A stretch of 64,000 bases of DNA from assembly GCF_009729545.1 (NCBI RefSeq), contig NZ_WFIY01000004.1:1834001-1898000 (forward strand), read 5' to 3'. This stretch comes from Acidianus infernus (GTDB lineage: Archaea > Thermoproteota > Thermoprotei_A > Sulfolobales > Sulfolobaceae). Below are positions 1 to 9,413 of the stretch, piece by piece; positions within the stretch are counted from its first letter, which is position 1; each line of letters starts with the position of its first letter. Made by a program: the position numbers and the translations under genes. The notes under the pieces are model-generated. The model made no database searches. It saw nothing but the letters and a program-made list of their open reading frames with translations, and was not told the origin of the DNA.

Positions 1-51
1 AACGCTGAAGCGGCAAAATTAGGTTATGAAATGGTGAGTAAATATGATTAA
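1..51 (+). CDS. porC: 2-oxoacid:ferredoxin oxidoreductase gamma subunit, C-terminal end only
   Basis: Only the last 16 codons are in the window, ending at TAA 49-51; they read NAEAAKLGYEMVSKYD. This resembles the tail of gamma subunits of pyruvate/2-oxoacid:ferredoxin oxidoreductases. The identification rests mainly on context: the next three genes encode delta, alpha and beta subunits, and gamma-delta-alpha-beta is the usual archaeal order. The porD start codon overlaps this reading frame (ATG at 44), which implies translational coupling. Confidence 0.75.
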   Translation, partial: NAEAAKLGYEMVSKYD

Positions 52-304
52 CTATCCAGTACCTTTAGGAAGGCCTAAAATTGGATCATCAGGATTAACT
101 GGCCATTGGAGGTTAATGAAGCCTGTAATCGATTACTCAAAGTGCACTAAGTGCAGGCTTTGCGTAATTTATTGTCCTGAGAATACTATAGACCTCCTTG
201 AAGGATTTGACGTGAGGATTGATTACGATTATTGCAAAGGTTGCGGGGTTTGTGCACAAATTTGTCCTCAGAAAGCAATACAAATGGTTCCGGAGGTGAA
301 GTGA
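44..304 (+). CDS. porD: Pyruvate/2-oxoacid:ferredoxin oxidoreductase delta subunit (2[4Fe-4S] ferredoxin)
   Basis: This 86-residue ferredoxin-like subunit would pass electrons from the thiamine-diphosphate centre of the beta subunit to free ferredoxin. Two complete [4Fe-4S] motifs are visible: CTKCRLCVIYCP near residues 34-45 and CKGCGVCAQICP near residues 64-75. The roughly 30 residues ahead of the first motif carry the GxxxxSxxTGxWR pattern seen in PorD proteins. It overlaps the upstream gamma gene by 8 bases and ends one base before the porA start, so the genes are clearly one operon. Family identity is firm; pyruvate as the exact 2-oxoacid is inferred. Confidence 0.9.
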   Translation: MINYPVPLGRPKIGSSGLTGHWRLMKPVIDYSKCTKCRLCVIYCPENTIDLLEGFDVRIDYDYCKGCGVCAQICPQKAIQMVPEVK

Positions 305-305
305 A

Positions 306-1466
306 ATGATAACCGTTCAAAAGAACGTAACTGCAATGGTAGGCAATCACGCTGTAGCTTACGCTGTTAAACAAGCCAAACCTCAAGTGTTGGCCGTATT
401 CCCAATAACTCCTCAAACTACTATGTTAGAGAAATTGGCAGAATATATAGATAACGGAGAGCTGAAGGCAGAACTAATAAAAGTTGAAGGAGAGCACTCA
501 GCTTTGGCTGCAGTTTACGGAGCAGCTGTTGCAGGAGCTAGAGTATTTACGGCAACTTCATCCCAAGGCTTGCTTTACATGACGGAAATGATTTATTGGA
601 TAGGAGGAGAAAGAGTACCTATTGTAAACGCAGTAGCAACTAGAGCGTTAGCAGAACCTTGGTCCATTTGGGACGACCACCAAGATTTCTTTAGCAAAAG
701 GGACGCCTCTTGGATAATGATGATGGCGGAAAACGTTCAAGACGCTTACGATATGACTTTACAAGCCTTTAAGATAAGTGAAGATAAGAGAGTAATTTTA
801 CCTGTTATGATGGGCTTTGACGGTTTCATCTTAACTCACACAATGGAGAGGCTGGAAATATTAGATGACGAGACTGTAGAAAAATTCCTTCCACCTAGGG
901 AGTTCAACTTAATAGACTTCAACGATCCGGTAAACGTAGGTCCTATTGCTCTACCAGACGATTACATGAAAATAAAGTATGAGGCAATGAAGGCAATGGA
1001 AGGAAGTAAGGAGGTTATTGAAGAAATAAGTAAAGAGTACGAGAGGATCTCTGGAAGGAAACAGTATGGTCTGGTAGAGTGCTATGAGTGCGAAGATGCG
1101 GATTACGTGTTCATTACTGTAGGAGCGTGGACTGGAGACGCTAGAGAGGCAGTAAGAAGGCTAAGAAACGAAGGGAAGAAAGTAGGTTTGCTTAAGTTAA
1201 GAGTAATAAGGCCTTTTCCGAAAGAGAGAATAAAGGAGGCATTAAAAGGAGTTCAAGGAGTTATAGTATTTGACAGGGAATACTCCTACGGTTATGGAGG
1301 AATTTTAGCTAACGAGGTTAAGTCTGCAATTTACAATTCTGGAATAGAAGTAATGAGCGTAATTGCTGGCATCGGAGGTAAGGACGTTAGACCCCTTCAC
1401 TTCCAGAAGGTTATGGAAGACGTTCTTGCCGGTAGAAAATTTGAGGAGAGGTGGTTAAATGACTGA
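306..1466 (+). CDS. porA: Pyruvate/2-oxoacid:ferredoxin oxidoreductase alpha subunit
   Basis: This 386-residue protein has the usual length for a four-subunit POR alpha chain. It shows the family landmarks: an N-terminal pyrimidine-binding domain with FPITPQTTMLEKLAEY near residue 33, EGEHSALAAVYGAAVAGAR near residue 62 and TSSQGLLYM near residue 84, and a C-terminal transketolase-like domain with GLLKLRVIRPFP and FDREYSYGYGG. It oxidatively decarboxylates a 2-oxoacid to acyl-CoA together with PorB. A strong Shine-Dalgarno sequence (GGAGGTGA) sits just upstream, as expected for an internal operon gene. Its end overlaps porB by 8 bases. Confidence 0.93.
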   Translation: MITVQKNVTAMVGNHAVAYAVKQAKPQVLAVFPITPQTTMLEKLAEYIDNGELKAELIKVEGEHSALAAVYGAAVAGARVFTATSSQGLLYMTEMIYWIGGERVPIVNAVATRALAEPWSIWDDHQDFFSKRDASWIMMMAENVQDAYDMTLQAFKISEDKRVILPVMMGFDGFILTHTMERLEILDDETVEKFLPPREFNLIDFNDPVNVGPIALPDDYMKIKYEAMKAMEGSKEVIEEISKEYERISGRKQYGLVECYECEDADYVFITVGAWTGDAREAVRRLRNEGKKVGLLKLRVIRPFPKERIKEALKGVQGVIVFDREYSYGYGGILANEVKSAIYNSGIEVMSVIAGIGGKDVRPLHFQKVMEDVLAGRKFEERWLND

Positions 1467-2367
1467 AGTTCCATCTTACATTAAAGAAAAGAAAGTAATT
1501 AGACAACAATACTTCCTAAGGGGAAACGCTGCCTGTCCAGGCTGTCCTATACCTAAAGAGTTAGACTTACTTCTAGAAGTTATGGGCAAGAAGACTGTTC
1601 TAGTAGTCCCTGCATCGTGCAGTACTGTAATAATGGGTGATATTCATGGGTCTCCTTCAACTGTCCCGGTAGTACACAGTGCTTTTGCTTCAGCTGCCGC
1701 AATTGCCTCAGGATTAAGTAGGCAATTAAAAATGAGGGGAGAAGACGCTAAGGTAGTTGTTTGGGCAGGAGACGGAGCTACTGGCGATATAGGATTTGCC
1801 ACTGTAAGCGGCGCAGCCGAGAGAAATGAGGACATACTTTACGTATGTTATGATAACGAAGCTTTCATGAATACTGGGATTCAAAGGTCTTCTTTAACTC
1901 CTTACGGAGCGTGGACTACAACTACTCCTGCAGGTAAGAGGGAATTTAAGAAACCTCTGCCTTTCATCATGATGGAGCATAAAATACCTTACGTGGCTAC
2001 TGCGTCTATCGCTTATCCATTCGATTACCAAGCTAAAGTTAGGAAAGCAAAGGATATTCAAGGATTTAGATATATTCACTTACTATCGCCCTGTCCTCCA
2101 GGTTGGAGGTTTGATAGCAGTCTAACTATTGAAGTAGCAAAGCTTGCTGTTGAGACAGGAATTTGGCCTTTATTTGAGGTAATTAACGGAGAGTTCCAGT
2201 TAACGGGGATAAGTAAAGTTCTGCTAGACAAGAGTAAGAGAAAGCCAATAACGGAATACCTTAAACTTCAAGGTAGGTTCAGTAAGATGAGTGAGAAAGA
2301 TATAAAGATAATGCAGGACGCTGTTGATGCGATGTGGGACTATATTGCTGAATTAGTGAAAAGATAA
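1459..2367 (+). CDS. porB: Pyruvate/2-oxoacid:ferredoxin oxidoreductase beta subunit (ThDP-binding)
   Basis: This 302-residue chain carries the thiamine-diphosphate/Mg site: GDGATGDIGF near residue 104 and YDNEAFMNTGIQRSS near residue 131. The N-terminal ACPGCPIP motif and CPPGW near residue 212 supply cysteines typical of PorB [4Fe-4S] coordination. Together with PorA it forms the catalytic core. It starts inside the end of porA, preceded by GAGGAGAGGTGG, a good ribosome site. It is the last gene of the operon; 560 bases without a gene follow. Confidence 0.93.
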   Translation: MTEVPSYIKEKKVIRQQYFLRGNAACPGCPIPKELDLLLEVMGKKTVLVVPASCSTVIMGDIHGSPSTVPVVHSAFASAAAIASGLSRQLKMRGEDAKVVVWAGDGATGDIGFATVSGAAERNEDILYVCYDNEAFMNTGIQRSSLTPYGAWTTTTPAGKREFKKPLPFIMMEHKIPYVATASIAYPFDYQAKVRKAKDIQGFRYIHLLSPCPPGWRFDSSLTIEVAKLAVETGIWPLFEVINGEFQLTGISKVLLDKSKRKPITEYLKLQGRFSKMSEKDIKIMQDAVDAMWDYIAELVKR

Positions 2368-2927
2368 ATAATAATGGAAATAAGATATTGTATTGTTTAA
2401 ATTTTCCTTTGTTCACATCATTAGATAATCTGAATTGACAAGGGAGAATTTTGTTGATTAGCGGAATTATTTCTACTTTAGGATCTGCATAAATATCCTT
2501 AAAGTTATACACATAATGGACTTTCTAAAACGCAATGCCTTAGATATGCTGAACTCTTGTTTAACAATACTTAGCAATATTTTCTCCAGAGCAATCTTTG
2601 CAGTTAGCTATCCCTCGTACACATAATATAGTAGAGCTTACCAATAATTCTAAGCTTTCAGAGATTTTGAAGAATGATAAAGGGGTGTAACCCCTAAGAC
2701 CTCGCCTTTAGGGCGGGGAGGAGGTCAGAGTTTGTCAAGAAGGCTAAGAAATATTCCATTAGTTAATGATTTTATACCGAATTTGAAAGTCAACCTTATC
2801 ACGATTTGACCTGCAGTATGAATTTTTGACCAAAGAAATTTTAACGATGAGGAGATAAAGGTATTAAAAACTTGGAAATGGACGCTTTCTTTATCTTCTT
2901 ATTAACTTTAGCTGAAAAGATTATATT
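2368..2927. other. Gene-free interval after porB
   Basis: No convincing coding region was found. The stretch is AT-rich apart from one GC-rich hairpin block at about 2680-2728, annotated separately as an IS right-end relic. The segment just before position 2928 is AT-rich and probably holds the promoter of the PaREP1-like gene. Confidence 0.6.
2680..2728 (+). mobile_element. Orphan IS200/IS605-type right end (relic)
   Basis: A GC-rich island in AT-rich sequence: GGGGTGTAACCCC hairpin (2682-2694), then CCTCGCCTTTAGGGCGGGG and a terminal GGAGGAGGTCAG ending at 2728. The same block ends the decayed TnpB element at 37430-37478, where a recognisable TnpB C-terminus precedes it. That association identifies this as a right end of the same IS605/IS1341-like family, the part that would include the 3' end of the omega-RNA. 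No transposase reading frame precedes it here. Confidence 0.6.
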
Positions 2928-3386
2928 ATGCAAATAGAAATCCCTGATGTAATTTATAGCTTTATAACAGAAAGCTTAGGAAAAGACGTTTCGGATACTT
3001 TAGTCGAGGCGTTCTTAACATCTTTAGATAGAGAAGATAGAATAAGAGTTTATATTAAATTAAGTAAGGAATATGAAGAAAAGGCCAAAGACGGAGAAAC
3101 TTGTTGGAAAGCTTTATCTTATCTATTTAAGGCAATAGCTGAAATCGAAGGTATGGAGATTTCCTCCTATCAAGATTACTATAACTTAGCAGAATATTTA
3201 TCCTTTAAGGAAAATAATACGGAGATCGTAAAGTATTTTTTAAATGCGGAAAAACTTCACGCAGAATTTCATCCCAGACCCCAAGATAAAGAGACATTTA
3301 AGATAAGAATGGAGTATTGTAAAAAATTGATAGAAATTGCAAAGGGTTACTTACGAAAATCAAAAAGTTTTTCGGAGGAGGATTAA
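2928..3386 (+). CDS. PaREP1-like helical (HEPN-related) protein
   Basis: A 152-residue, entirely helical-looking protein. It matches the general pattern of archaeal PaREP1 proteins: paired helices with a KA.SYLFKAIAEIE segment near residues 61-72 and a late NAEKLHAEFH segment near residue 106, the usual hallmark of the C-terminal helix. PaREP1 proteins are HEPN-fold relatives found in many copies in Crenarchaeota and have no firm function; a toxin or RNA-binding role is often suggested. Its stop overlaps by 4 bases (TTAA) with the stop of the ATPase gene on the other strand. At least three other PaREP1-type loci lie in this window. Confidence 0.55.
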   Translation: MQIEIPDVIYSFITESLGKDVSDTLVEAFLTSLDREDRIRVYIKLSKEYEEKAKDGETCWKALSYLFKAIAEIEGMEISSYQDYYNLAEYLSFKENNTEIVKYFLNAEKLHAEFHPRPQDKETFKIRMEYCKKLIEIAKGYLRKSKSFSEED

Positions 3387-4726
3387 GTACTTACAACTAC
3401 ACTTGCTGACGAAGCTTTAGTGTTAAATGAATTCAGTATTTCTTTTAATTTTTCCTCTAGAATTTCAGAATCTCCTTGTAATATTCTAATTGCCTCCATT
3501 GTAGTTAACTCTATCTTTGTTACAGTGTTGTCTACGTTGAGCTTTTGGGAATTAGTTATTATGAACCTCTTTTCAACCGGATATTCCTTCTTTTCGTGCT
3601 CAACTTTTTCCAGCATTGAAAGTAATTTCACTTCTTCATCATCAGTCCTATCATCATTTAATAATTTCACTAAACCTACGTAAGCGTTGCCTTCCTTAAT
3701 AAAGAATATTCCTAAGGTAACATACTTACCTTTAATTTCAGCCCTTTTTCCTCTGGGATGAACGTAGGTTATTTGGAATTCCTTAGATAATGATGATAAC
3801 AAATCCCTTATCATTTTCTCTAATTGTTTTGACTCCTCTTCAGGGTTTTTAAGGCTGTGAGATTCCTTTAACTTCTCCTTTACACAGTTTATGACATCTT
3901 GAGAGTTAGAGCATTCTTTTTCAAATTTTTCTACTTCGGACTTCATAAACTGAAGTATAGAGCTTACAGTGTTAAGTTCTCTCCCGTTCCATAAAGATAA
4001 AACTATTGGAAAGAGGTCTTCAGATATTTCGTGGCAATATGCATCAACTATTTCCTTAATGTCTTCTGAAGTTAAGGCATTGTCTAGGGATATTCTACTT
4101 TCGTCTAGCCTCCTCCTTATAGCTAAATCCGTAATTTTACTGTAAACTTCAGTGGGTACTGCCATTAATATTGGGACTCCTAAACCCGAGTTTATTAGCC
4201 TATGAATTTTCGGAATGTGGTTTTCCCTAACTTCATCTATGAGTAAGGAGAGATGCTCAACTTCCTTTAAGTCGTTTATTGCTTTTATCATTCCGTCAAA
4301 GTCCTTTTGATAATCAAAACAGTATAACCTAAGGAGAGGGTCATTATACTTACCGCAGGCTTTCATTAACCAATCCTCAAATTTTATTCCAAGTAATCGC
4401 TTCCAAAATGTATAGCCGTATTTTTTCTTATCAAGCCTAGGTAAGACTTTTTGCCTAATTTCGTTCTTGTCTATTTTACTCCAAAATTCCTCCTCTATCT
4501 CATTTTTACTTGCTAGGTCCATGTAAAGAGAGTCCTTTACAATCTCTTGTACTTTCTTTAATATTGTTGTCTTACCCATTCCCGGCTGGCCTATAATTGA
4601 AGCAATATCGTTATTCTTTATGGAATTAAGCGCTTTCTCCAAGTATTGTTTATAAGTAGGCCCTACTAGGATTACATTGTTTGAATTCCAAGTTGTTACA
4701 GTCACTTTAGGAATATTGCATATCAT
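3383..4726 (-). CDS. AAA+ family archaeal ATPase, third gene of a coiled-coil/wHTH/ATPase operon
   Basis: A 447-residue P-loop ATPase. Walker A is GQPGMGKTT near residues 46-54 and Walker B is LSLLIDE near residues 158-164; a basic stretch AIRRRLDES near residue 202 may be sensor 2-like. The last 150 residues, after a helical linker, form an alpha/beta domain (ITYVHPRGKRAEIKGKY onwards) I do not recognise; its acidic and lysine residues could fit a nuclease-like or binding fold, but this is speculation. The start ATG follows a clear ribosome site (GAGGTGATGA) 6 bases after the wHTH gene stop, so the two are co-translated. Biological role unknown. Confidence 0.7.
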   Translation of the reverse strand: MICNIPKVTVTTWNSNNVILVGPTYKQYLEKALNSIKNNDIASIIGQPGMGKTTILKKVQEIVKDSLYMDLASKNEIEEEFWSKIDKNEIRQKVLPRLDKKKYGYTFWKRLLGIKFEDWLMKACGKYNDPLLRLYCFDYQKDFDGMIKAINDLKEVEHLSLLIDEVRENHIPKIHRLINSGLGVPILMAVPTEVYSKITDLAIRRRLDESRISLDNALTSEDIKEIVDAYCHEISEDLFPIVLSLWNGRELNTVSSILQFMKSEVEKFEKECSNSQDVINCVKEKLKESHSLKNPEEESKQLEKMIRDLLSSLSKEFQITYVHPRGKRAEIKGKYVTLGIFFIKEGNAYVGLVKLLNDDRTDDEEVKLLSMLEKVEHEKKEYPVEKRFIITNSQKLNVDNTVTKIELTTMEAIRILQGDSEILEEKLKEILNSFNTKASSASVVVST

Positions 4727-4732
4727 TTTTCA

Positions 4733-5248
4733 TCACCTCTTCCTTCTTATTATTATACCGTAAATAGATCCTCTTTTGACGATTCCTTCTTCTCCTCCGG
4801 CAATTAGCTCATAATTTTCCTCAATGTGCCTCTTTAACTTGGAGTAAAATTCCTCTTTAGTTAACCCCATCTCTATCCTTATATCTTTCAAATGCGCATA
4901 GCCTAAGTTGTCCTTGACTTCGTTGTAAATCTCGTCAAAGTAATTTTCGCTTAGTTTCTTCTTTTCTAATACAGCCTCCTGCAGTTTCTTAATTTCGTCT
5001 TTAATCTCTGAAATTTCCTTTAATAATAAGTCAAATTTGTTATCATCGTCATTCTGTGAGATTAATTCAAATGATTTTCCACCACCGCTTTCTATCTTCC
5101 TGATTTTTCCCTCTTTTTCCAATTTTTCAAGTACTAAAGACAATTCTTCTCCATCAGCTTTTAATTTCCTCTTAATTTTAGAAAATGCAACCGGTCTACC
5201 ATCGTAAAGCTCCTTAATGGTAGAAATAACTAGTTCTTCACTTAACAT
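4733..5248 (-). CDS. Double winged-helix protein with coiled-coil linker
   Basis: 171 residues. Residues 1-65 look like a winged helix (helix-turn-helix, then a wing around KIESGGGKSFEL). Residues 70-100 are a charged heptad-like coiled coil, and residues 105-171 resemble a second small winged helix ending in a basic strand (IYGIIIRRKR). This layout fits an adaptor linking DNA or a coiled-coil partner to an ATPase rather than a simple repressor. It lies between the coiled-coil gene (45-base gap) and the AAA+ gene (6-base gap), all on the minus strand. I do not recognise a named family. Confidence 0.6.
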   Translation of the reverse strand: MLSEELVISTIKELYDGRPVAFSKIKRKLKADGEELSLVLEKLEKEGKIRKIESGGGKSFELISQNDDDNKFDLLLKEISEIKDEIKKLQEAVLEKKKLSENYFDEIYNEVKDNLGYAHLKDIRIEMGLTKEEFYSKLKRHIEENYELIAGGEEGIVKRGSIYGIIIRRKR

Positions 5249-5293
5249 GAATTAACTCTTATTATGATTGTTTTAAACCACTAGTTCTAAGTA

Positions 5294-6640
5294 TTACCTA
5301 ATATAATACTCGTCTAAACTTCTCCTTACGCTCCAACCTTCTTCGTATAACTCTTGAAGCCCTTTTTCTATTAAATCCTTATAATTCCTTAGGTTGTCTT
5401 GTACAGTTAAGTCGAAACTGTTTACAAATATTTCTCCACCTTCAACGTCCTCTGAAATTTCTGACGGATCTTTCCTGAATATTCCTCCAAAGAATCCCTT
5501 TTTACCTCCTTTATATATCTGTGGAGGTAGTATAACTTTTCTAGAGTCAATTTGAGCTATCAAGAGAGGAACTACTATTTCAGCTCTATCCTCTACTAAT
5601 ATTGATATAAACTTAGGTAACTTTTGTAATTTATCCAAGATTACCTTTTCTGAATTTTCAACATTATTCAATTTGGATATTATAGATTGTTGCAATTCAT
5701 CCAATTTTTTAATTTCCTCATTTATTTTGTTTAGATCCTTTTGTTTCATAGAATTTAATTCATTTAACTCACTTCTTAATCTTCTAATTTCGATCTTGTG
5801 TTTCTCCTTTATTTCGTTAAGTTTCTCAGAAATCTCATTAAGATATTTTTCCTTTATACTATTTACAGATGAGGTACTATCTATGAAACCCGCTTCCTTA
5901 TCTAGTTCAGCTTTTGCTATTAAAACTTCAATATCTGGAAGCTTAGAGTAAAGTTGAGAAGAGTACTGCTTAATTTCTTCTTCAACCTTAGTCTTCTCGC
6001 TATTAACTACTTTCTTTAATTCCTCATTCTTTGCCATTATTTTTGCATCATATTCGCTCTCTATTTGTCTCCGTTTTTCAACTCTCTTTCCTTTTATTAT
6101 TGCTATTATTTCTGAAATTTTCTCTTTAATCTTTTCTATTAAATCTATTTCTGAAATTATTTTATTCACTGCCCCTTGTATATCCGAGATTAGAAACTGA
6201 ACGTCTATATCTTTCAATTTCCTGTCTAGAATTTGTAGAGGTAATTGCGAGCTTCCCAACTTTAATAGATTTTTAAATTCCTGATCCATTACAAAGTCAA
6301 AATGAATAGTTGAAGAGCCTCTAACTTCATCCCATCTAATGGAATTCATTAGTTCTAACACCTGCGATTCATCAGAAGTTTTTTCTATCATTGAAATTAT
6401 TTTATTATAATCCTGCAATATAAGGGAATTAATTGATGTAGAGAATTTACCGGTCTCATCAAAAATATAATATCCGCCAGCCTCAGACTTTACTGCTAGC
6501 AAAGGCCATCCAACTAGGGAAGCTAAAGAAATTTTATTATTTTTACCAGCAACTTTTGCAATTGATATTGCCAATTGCTTATAAGTTGGTAACGGATTAA
6601 AATTCTCGTCCACAACTAGGCTTAAGTTAATACTTTTCAT
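5294..6640 (-). CDS. Long coiled-coil protein, first gene of the wHTH/ATPase operon
   Basis: About 448 residues from ATG 6640. An in-frame start 22 codons upstream (6706) also exists, but the AT-rich TATA-like TTTATTTG lies about 23 bases before 6640, which suits a leaderless transcript. Residues 1-150 form a globular domain (LPTYKQ, SLVGWPLLAV), followed by roughly 180 residues of uninterrupted coiled coil rich in E, K, I and L. The C-terminal domain of about 100 residues contains a glycine-rich loop (KGGKKGFFGGIF). There is no Walker motif, so it is not itself an SMC ATPase. Partner of the following two genes by operon position; function unknown. Confidence 0.6.
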   Translation of the reverse strand: MKSINLSLVVDENFNPLPTYKQLAISIAKVAGKNNKISLASLVGWPLLAVKSEAGGYYIFDETGKFSTSINSLILQDYNKIISMIEKTSDESQVLELMNSIRWDEVRGSSTIHFDFVMDQEFKNLLKLGSSQLPLQILDRKLKDIDVQFLISDIQGAVNKIISEIDLIEKIKEKISEIIAIIKGKRVEKRRQIESEYDAKIMAKNEELKKVVNSEKTKVEEEIKQYSSQLYSKLPDIEVLIAKAELDKEAGFIDSTSSVNSIKEKYLNEISEKLNEIKEKHKIEIRRLRSELNELNSMKQKDLNKINEEIKKLDELQQSIISKLNNVENSEKVILDKLQKLPKFISILVEDRAEIVVPLLIAQIDSRKVILPPQIYKGGKKGFFGGIFRKDPSEISEDVEGGEIFVNSFDLTVQDNLRNYKDLIEKGLQELYEEGWSVRRSLDEYYIR

Positions 6641-6909
6641 AATAGAATTTATGCTCAAATAAATTAATACTTTGCCGTTCCTTGAATGAATTTTACTTGT
6701 ATGCATTTAAATAATCGCATATATGGATTTTAAATATAAAAACTATCTTAAATTAAGTATTTTACTTATAATTAGGCTCTCTTCTATGCATTAATTTATT
6801 CTGAAATGAGCTATTCATTATAAAGTAATAAAAACTAATACATTATAAATTAAACATTGTTAAATCTGCTAGAACTTAACTTTTTAAATTATTGCTTATT
6901 ATATCCATT

Positions 6910-9117
6910 ATGCTAGATAGGATAGGTAAAAATTATGTCCTAAAAGAACATGAAATTCATTATCCAGAGAATTATGATTTCAAAATTTTACATTATACCT
7001 ACTATCTAGAAATCTATCCAGAAGAAAGCAGAATAAAAGGCAAAGCTGTAGTAAAATTTCTTGGAAAAGATTTATTTTTACATGCTAGACATTTTCAGAT
7101 TAATAAGGTTAAACTAGATGGAAAAGAAGTAAGTTATTCTTACGATGGTGAAAAAATAAGCATACAAGGGGAAGGAAAAGAGGCTGAAATAGAGTATGAA
7201 ACAAAACCAGTCTTGGGGCTCGTTTTTAAGAAATTGAAGGACTATATAGAAGTAGCAACTACTGGGGAAGTTGACCAAGCTAGAAATTGGATTCCTATCC
7301 TAGATGATCCCCAAGTGAAAACTACTACTGAATTTTATATCAAAGTAAGAAAACCATACATCGCCTTATCCAACGGTAGATTAATAGACAAACAGGTGGA
7401 TGGAGACTTTATCACTTTTCACTGGCTAATGGACAAACCCCACTCTCCTTACCTTAATAGTATAGCTGTAGGAGTTTTTTCGAAAGAAGAGGACGAATGG
7501 GAAGGGATAAAGTTAGAAAATTACTTACCCAAGGGATATGAAGAATTCTTCTGGAATTTATCCTCAGTAAAGAAAGCAATTGAATTCTTTTCTTCATATA
7601 CTGGAGTAAAATATCCTTACTGCAGATACGCACAAGTAGTACTTTTTTCAATGAACGGTGGAATGGAGTACATTACCTCAACTCACCTTACTTGGAGAGT
7701 AATTCACGATAAAATTGCGGAGAAAAATTATTCCTCAGAAAATCTCATTGCTCACGAGTTAGCTCACCAATGGTTCGGAGACTTAATAACAACAAAGGAT
7801 TGGCCCAATATTTGGCTTAACGAGGGTTTTGCAAGTTATTTTGAGGCACTTTACGTAGAGCACGAGAAAGGAAGGGAAGAATTTCTTTATAACCTCTATA
7901 ATAAGTGGAAAGGTTATGAGGAAGAGAAGGAAAAATACACCAGGCCAATTGTCTGTCGTTATTACAAGTGGGGAGACGAACTTTTCGATAGGCATACTTA
8001 CAATAAGGGGGCATTATTCCTTCATAAATTAAGGAATTTTCTAGGAGATGAGACATTTAGGAAGGGGATTAAAGAATACCTAGAGAGATTTAAATACCGT
8101 TCAGTTGATACAGAGGATTTTAAGAAAGTAATGGAAGAAGTTTCTGGGAAAGATTTGACTTTCCTCTTCGACCAATTTGTATACTCTGCCTTTAATCCCT
8201 CAGTAGAAGTAACTTCAATTGACGGAGGAGTTAGGATAAAGAATGAGGTAGAAGTAGACGTAAAGATAGGTAGCGAGATAAGGAAAGTCAAGCCTGGAGA
8301 AAGTATATTATCAGGAGAATACGTTTGCGTAGATCCCAATTTTACCTCTTTAGCAGAGGTTGAGGATAAGCAGGGAGAAGAGGCTTTAATAAAAGAAAGC
8401 AAGGATGAGGAATTAATATGTAGAATTAGGGCAGTTAATTCACTCTCAAGGTTTTCGGATTTTAAAGCAATACAAGCGTTAAAAGAAAGGCTAGAAAACG
8501 ACTTTTGGGGAGTATCTTACGAGTCCGCAATCTCCTTAGGTAAAATAAAGAACGATGACGCATTAAACGCATTAATGCTGAGTCACGAAAATCCTAAGGT
8601 AATGTTAGGTATTGCAAAGGCATTAGGAGAATTCAAATTTAATCAAAGAGCAAAGAATTTTCTCTTAGAGGTAATGGATAAAGCTGAGAGTTATCAAGTA
8701 AGGGCAGAGGCAATTATTAGCCTAGGTAAGATAGGATTTACAGATGTTAAGGAGAAAATTATAAGTCATTTTGAAGACGAAAGTTACGCTGATATAGTAC
8801 CTTCTGCAGTGATAGAGGCTTTAAGCTATTTTGGTGACGACGAATCCTTTAGGTTTGTGATAGACCGTGGACTTAAGAACGAAAAAGAAACTATTAGGGC
8901 AGCAGTCGCAAGGAATTTGTGGAGATTTGGAGATAAAAGTAGGGAATACCTATACTACTTGGTTAAGGATCCTTCACCCATTGTAAGAGGTGCAACAATT
9001 AAATCTCTTGAGGAATTAAAAATGAAGGATTTACTCAAGGTAATTGTAGATAATGAAGACGAAGAGTTAAGGAATAGGTCAAATGCTTTAAGAGTGTTGT
9101 ATAAGTTAGGACAATAA
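6910..9117 (+). CDS. M1-family zinc aminopeptidase with C-terminal HEAT-like repeats
   Basis: A peptidase of the gluzincin M1 family (aminopeptidase N / tricorn-interacting factor type) that trims N-terminal residues from peptides. Zinc ligands are visible: HELAHQWFGD (H282, E283, H286) and E305 in WLNEGFASYFE. The exopeptidase signature is FSMNGGMEYITST (GGMEY variant of GAMEN). After residue 480 the protein changes to repeated helical pairs (ALKERLENDF, SLGKI, ALGEF, SLGKIGF) resembling HEAT/PBS-lyase repeats. ATG 6910 is preferred over TTG 6892 because a TATA box (TTTTTAAA) lies about 27 bases upstream. Cytosolic, no signal peptide. Confidence 0.92.
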   Translation: MLDRIGKNYVLKEHEIHYPENYDFKILHYTYYLEIYPEESRIKGKAVVKFLGKDLFLHARHFQINKVKLDGKEVSYSYDGEKISIQGEGKEAEIEYETKPVLGLVFKKLKDYIEVATTGEVDQARNWIPILDDPQVKTTTEFYIKVRKPYIALSNGRLIDKQVDGDFITFHWLMDKPHSPYLNSIAVGVFSKEEDEWEGIKLENYLPKGYEEFFWNLSSVKKAIEFFSSYTGVKYPYCRYAQVVLFSMNGGMEYITSTHLTWRVIHDKIAEKNYSSENLIAHELAHQWFGDLITTKDWPNIWLNEGFASYFEALYVEHEKGREEFLYNLYNKWKGYEEEKEKYTRPIVCRYYKWGDELFDRHTYNKGALFLHKLRNFLGDETFRKGIKEYLERFKYRSVDTEDFKKVMEEVSGKDLTFLFDQFVYSAFNPSVEVTSIDGGVRIKNEVEVDVKIGSEIRKVKPGESILSGEYVCVDPNFTSLAEVEDKQGEEALIKESKDEELICRIRAVNSLSRFSDFKAIQALKERLENDFWGVSYESAISLGKIKNDDALNALMLSHENPKVMLGIAKALGEFKFNQRAKNFLLEVMDKAESYQVRAEAIISLGKIGFTDVKEKIISHFEDESYADIVPSAVIEALSYFGDDESFRFVIDRGLKNEKETIRAAVARNLWRFGDKSREYLYYLVKDPSPIVRGATIKSLEELKMKDLLKVIVDNEDEELRNRSNALRVLYKLGQ

Positions 9118-9120
9118 TCA

Positions 9121-9245
9121 ACCATTTTTCTTCTCCTATTAATATACTCTAGCACTTCTTGTACAATTGACTCGTTTGCGCCATAAAAGTTATGGCGGGG
9201 TTCCAGTCTCCTCTTCTCCTTCCTCGAGTAAGAAGCAAAAAGGTC
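9121..9245 (-). pseudogene. Possible degraded C-terminus of a PaREP1/HEPN-type gene
   Basis: On the minus strand an open stretch reads RLEPRHNFYGANESIVQEV followed by LEYINRRRK. An H-N-F-Y block followed by helix is typical of the last helix of PaREP1 proteins. There is no start codon or upstream domain in frame, so at best this is a fossil. The rest of 9118-9413 shows nothing I can assign. Confidence 0.3.
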
Positions 9246-9413
9246 AATATAGAGTTAAATGTTAGACCTACATTAACTCGTATCTCGGGAAAAGAAATTG
9301 TTGCCTAAAAACTTCTGCAGATATTTGAGATAAAACACTGCTTACGTTATAAAGGCCAGCGAATCTTCTGCAGCCTTTAAATACTCCAATGACCTCTTAC
9401 AGATCATGCATTC

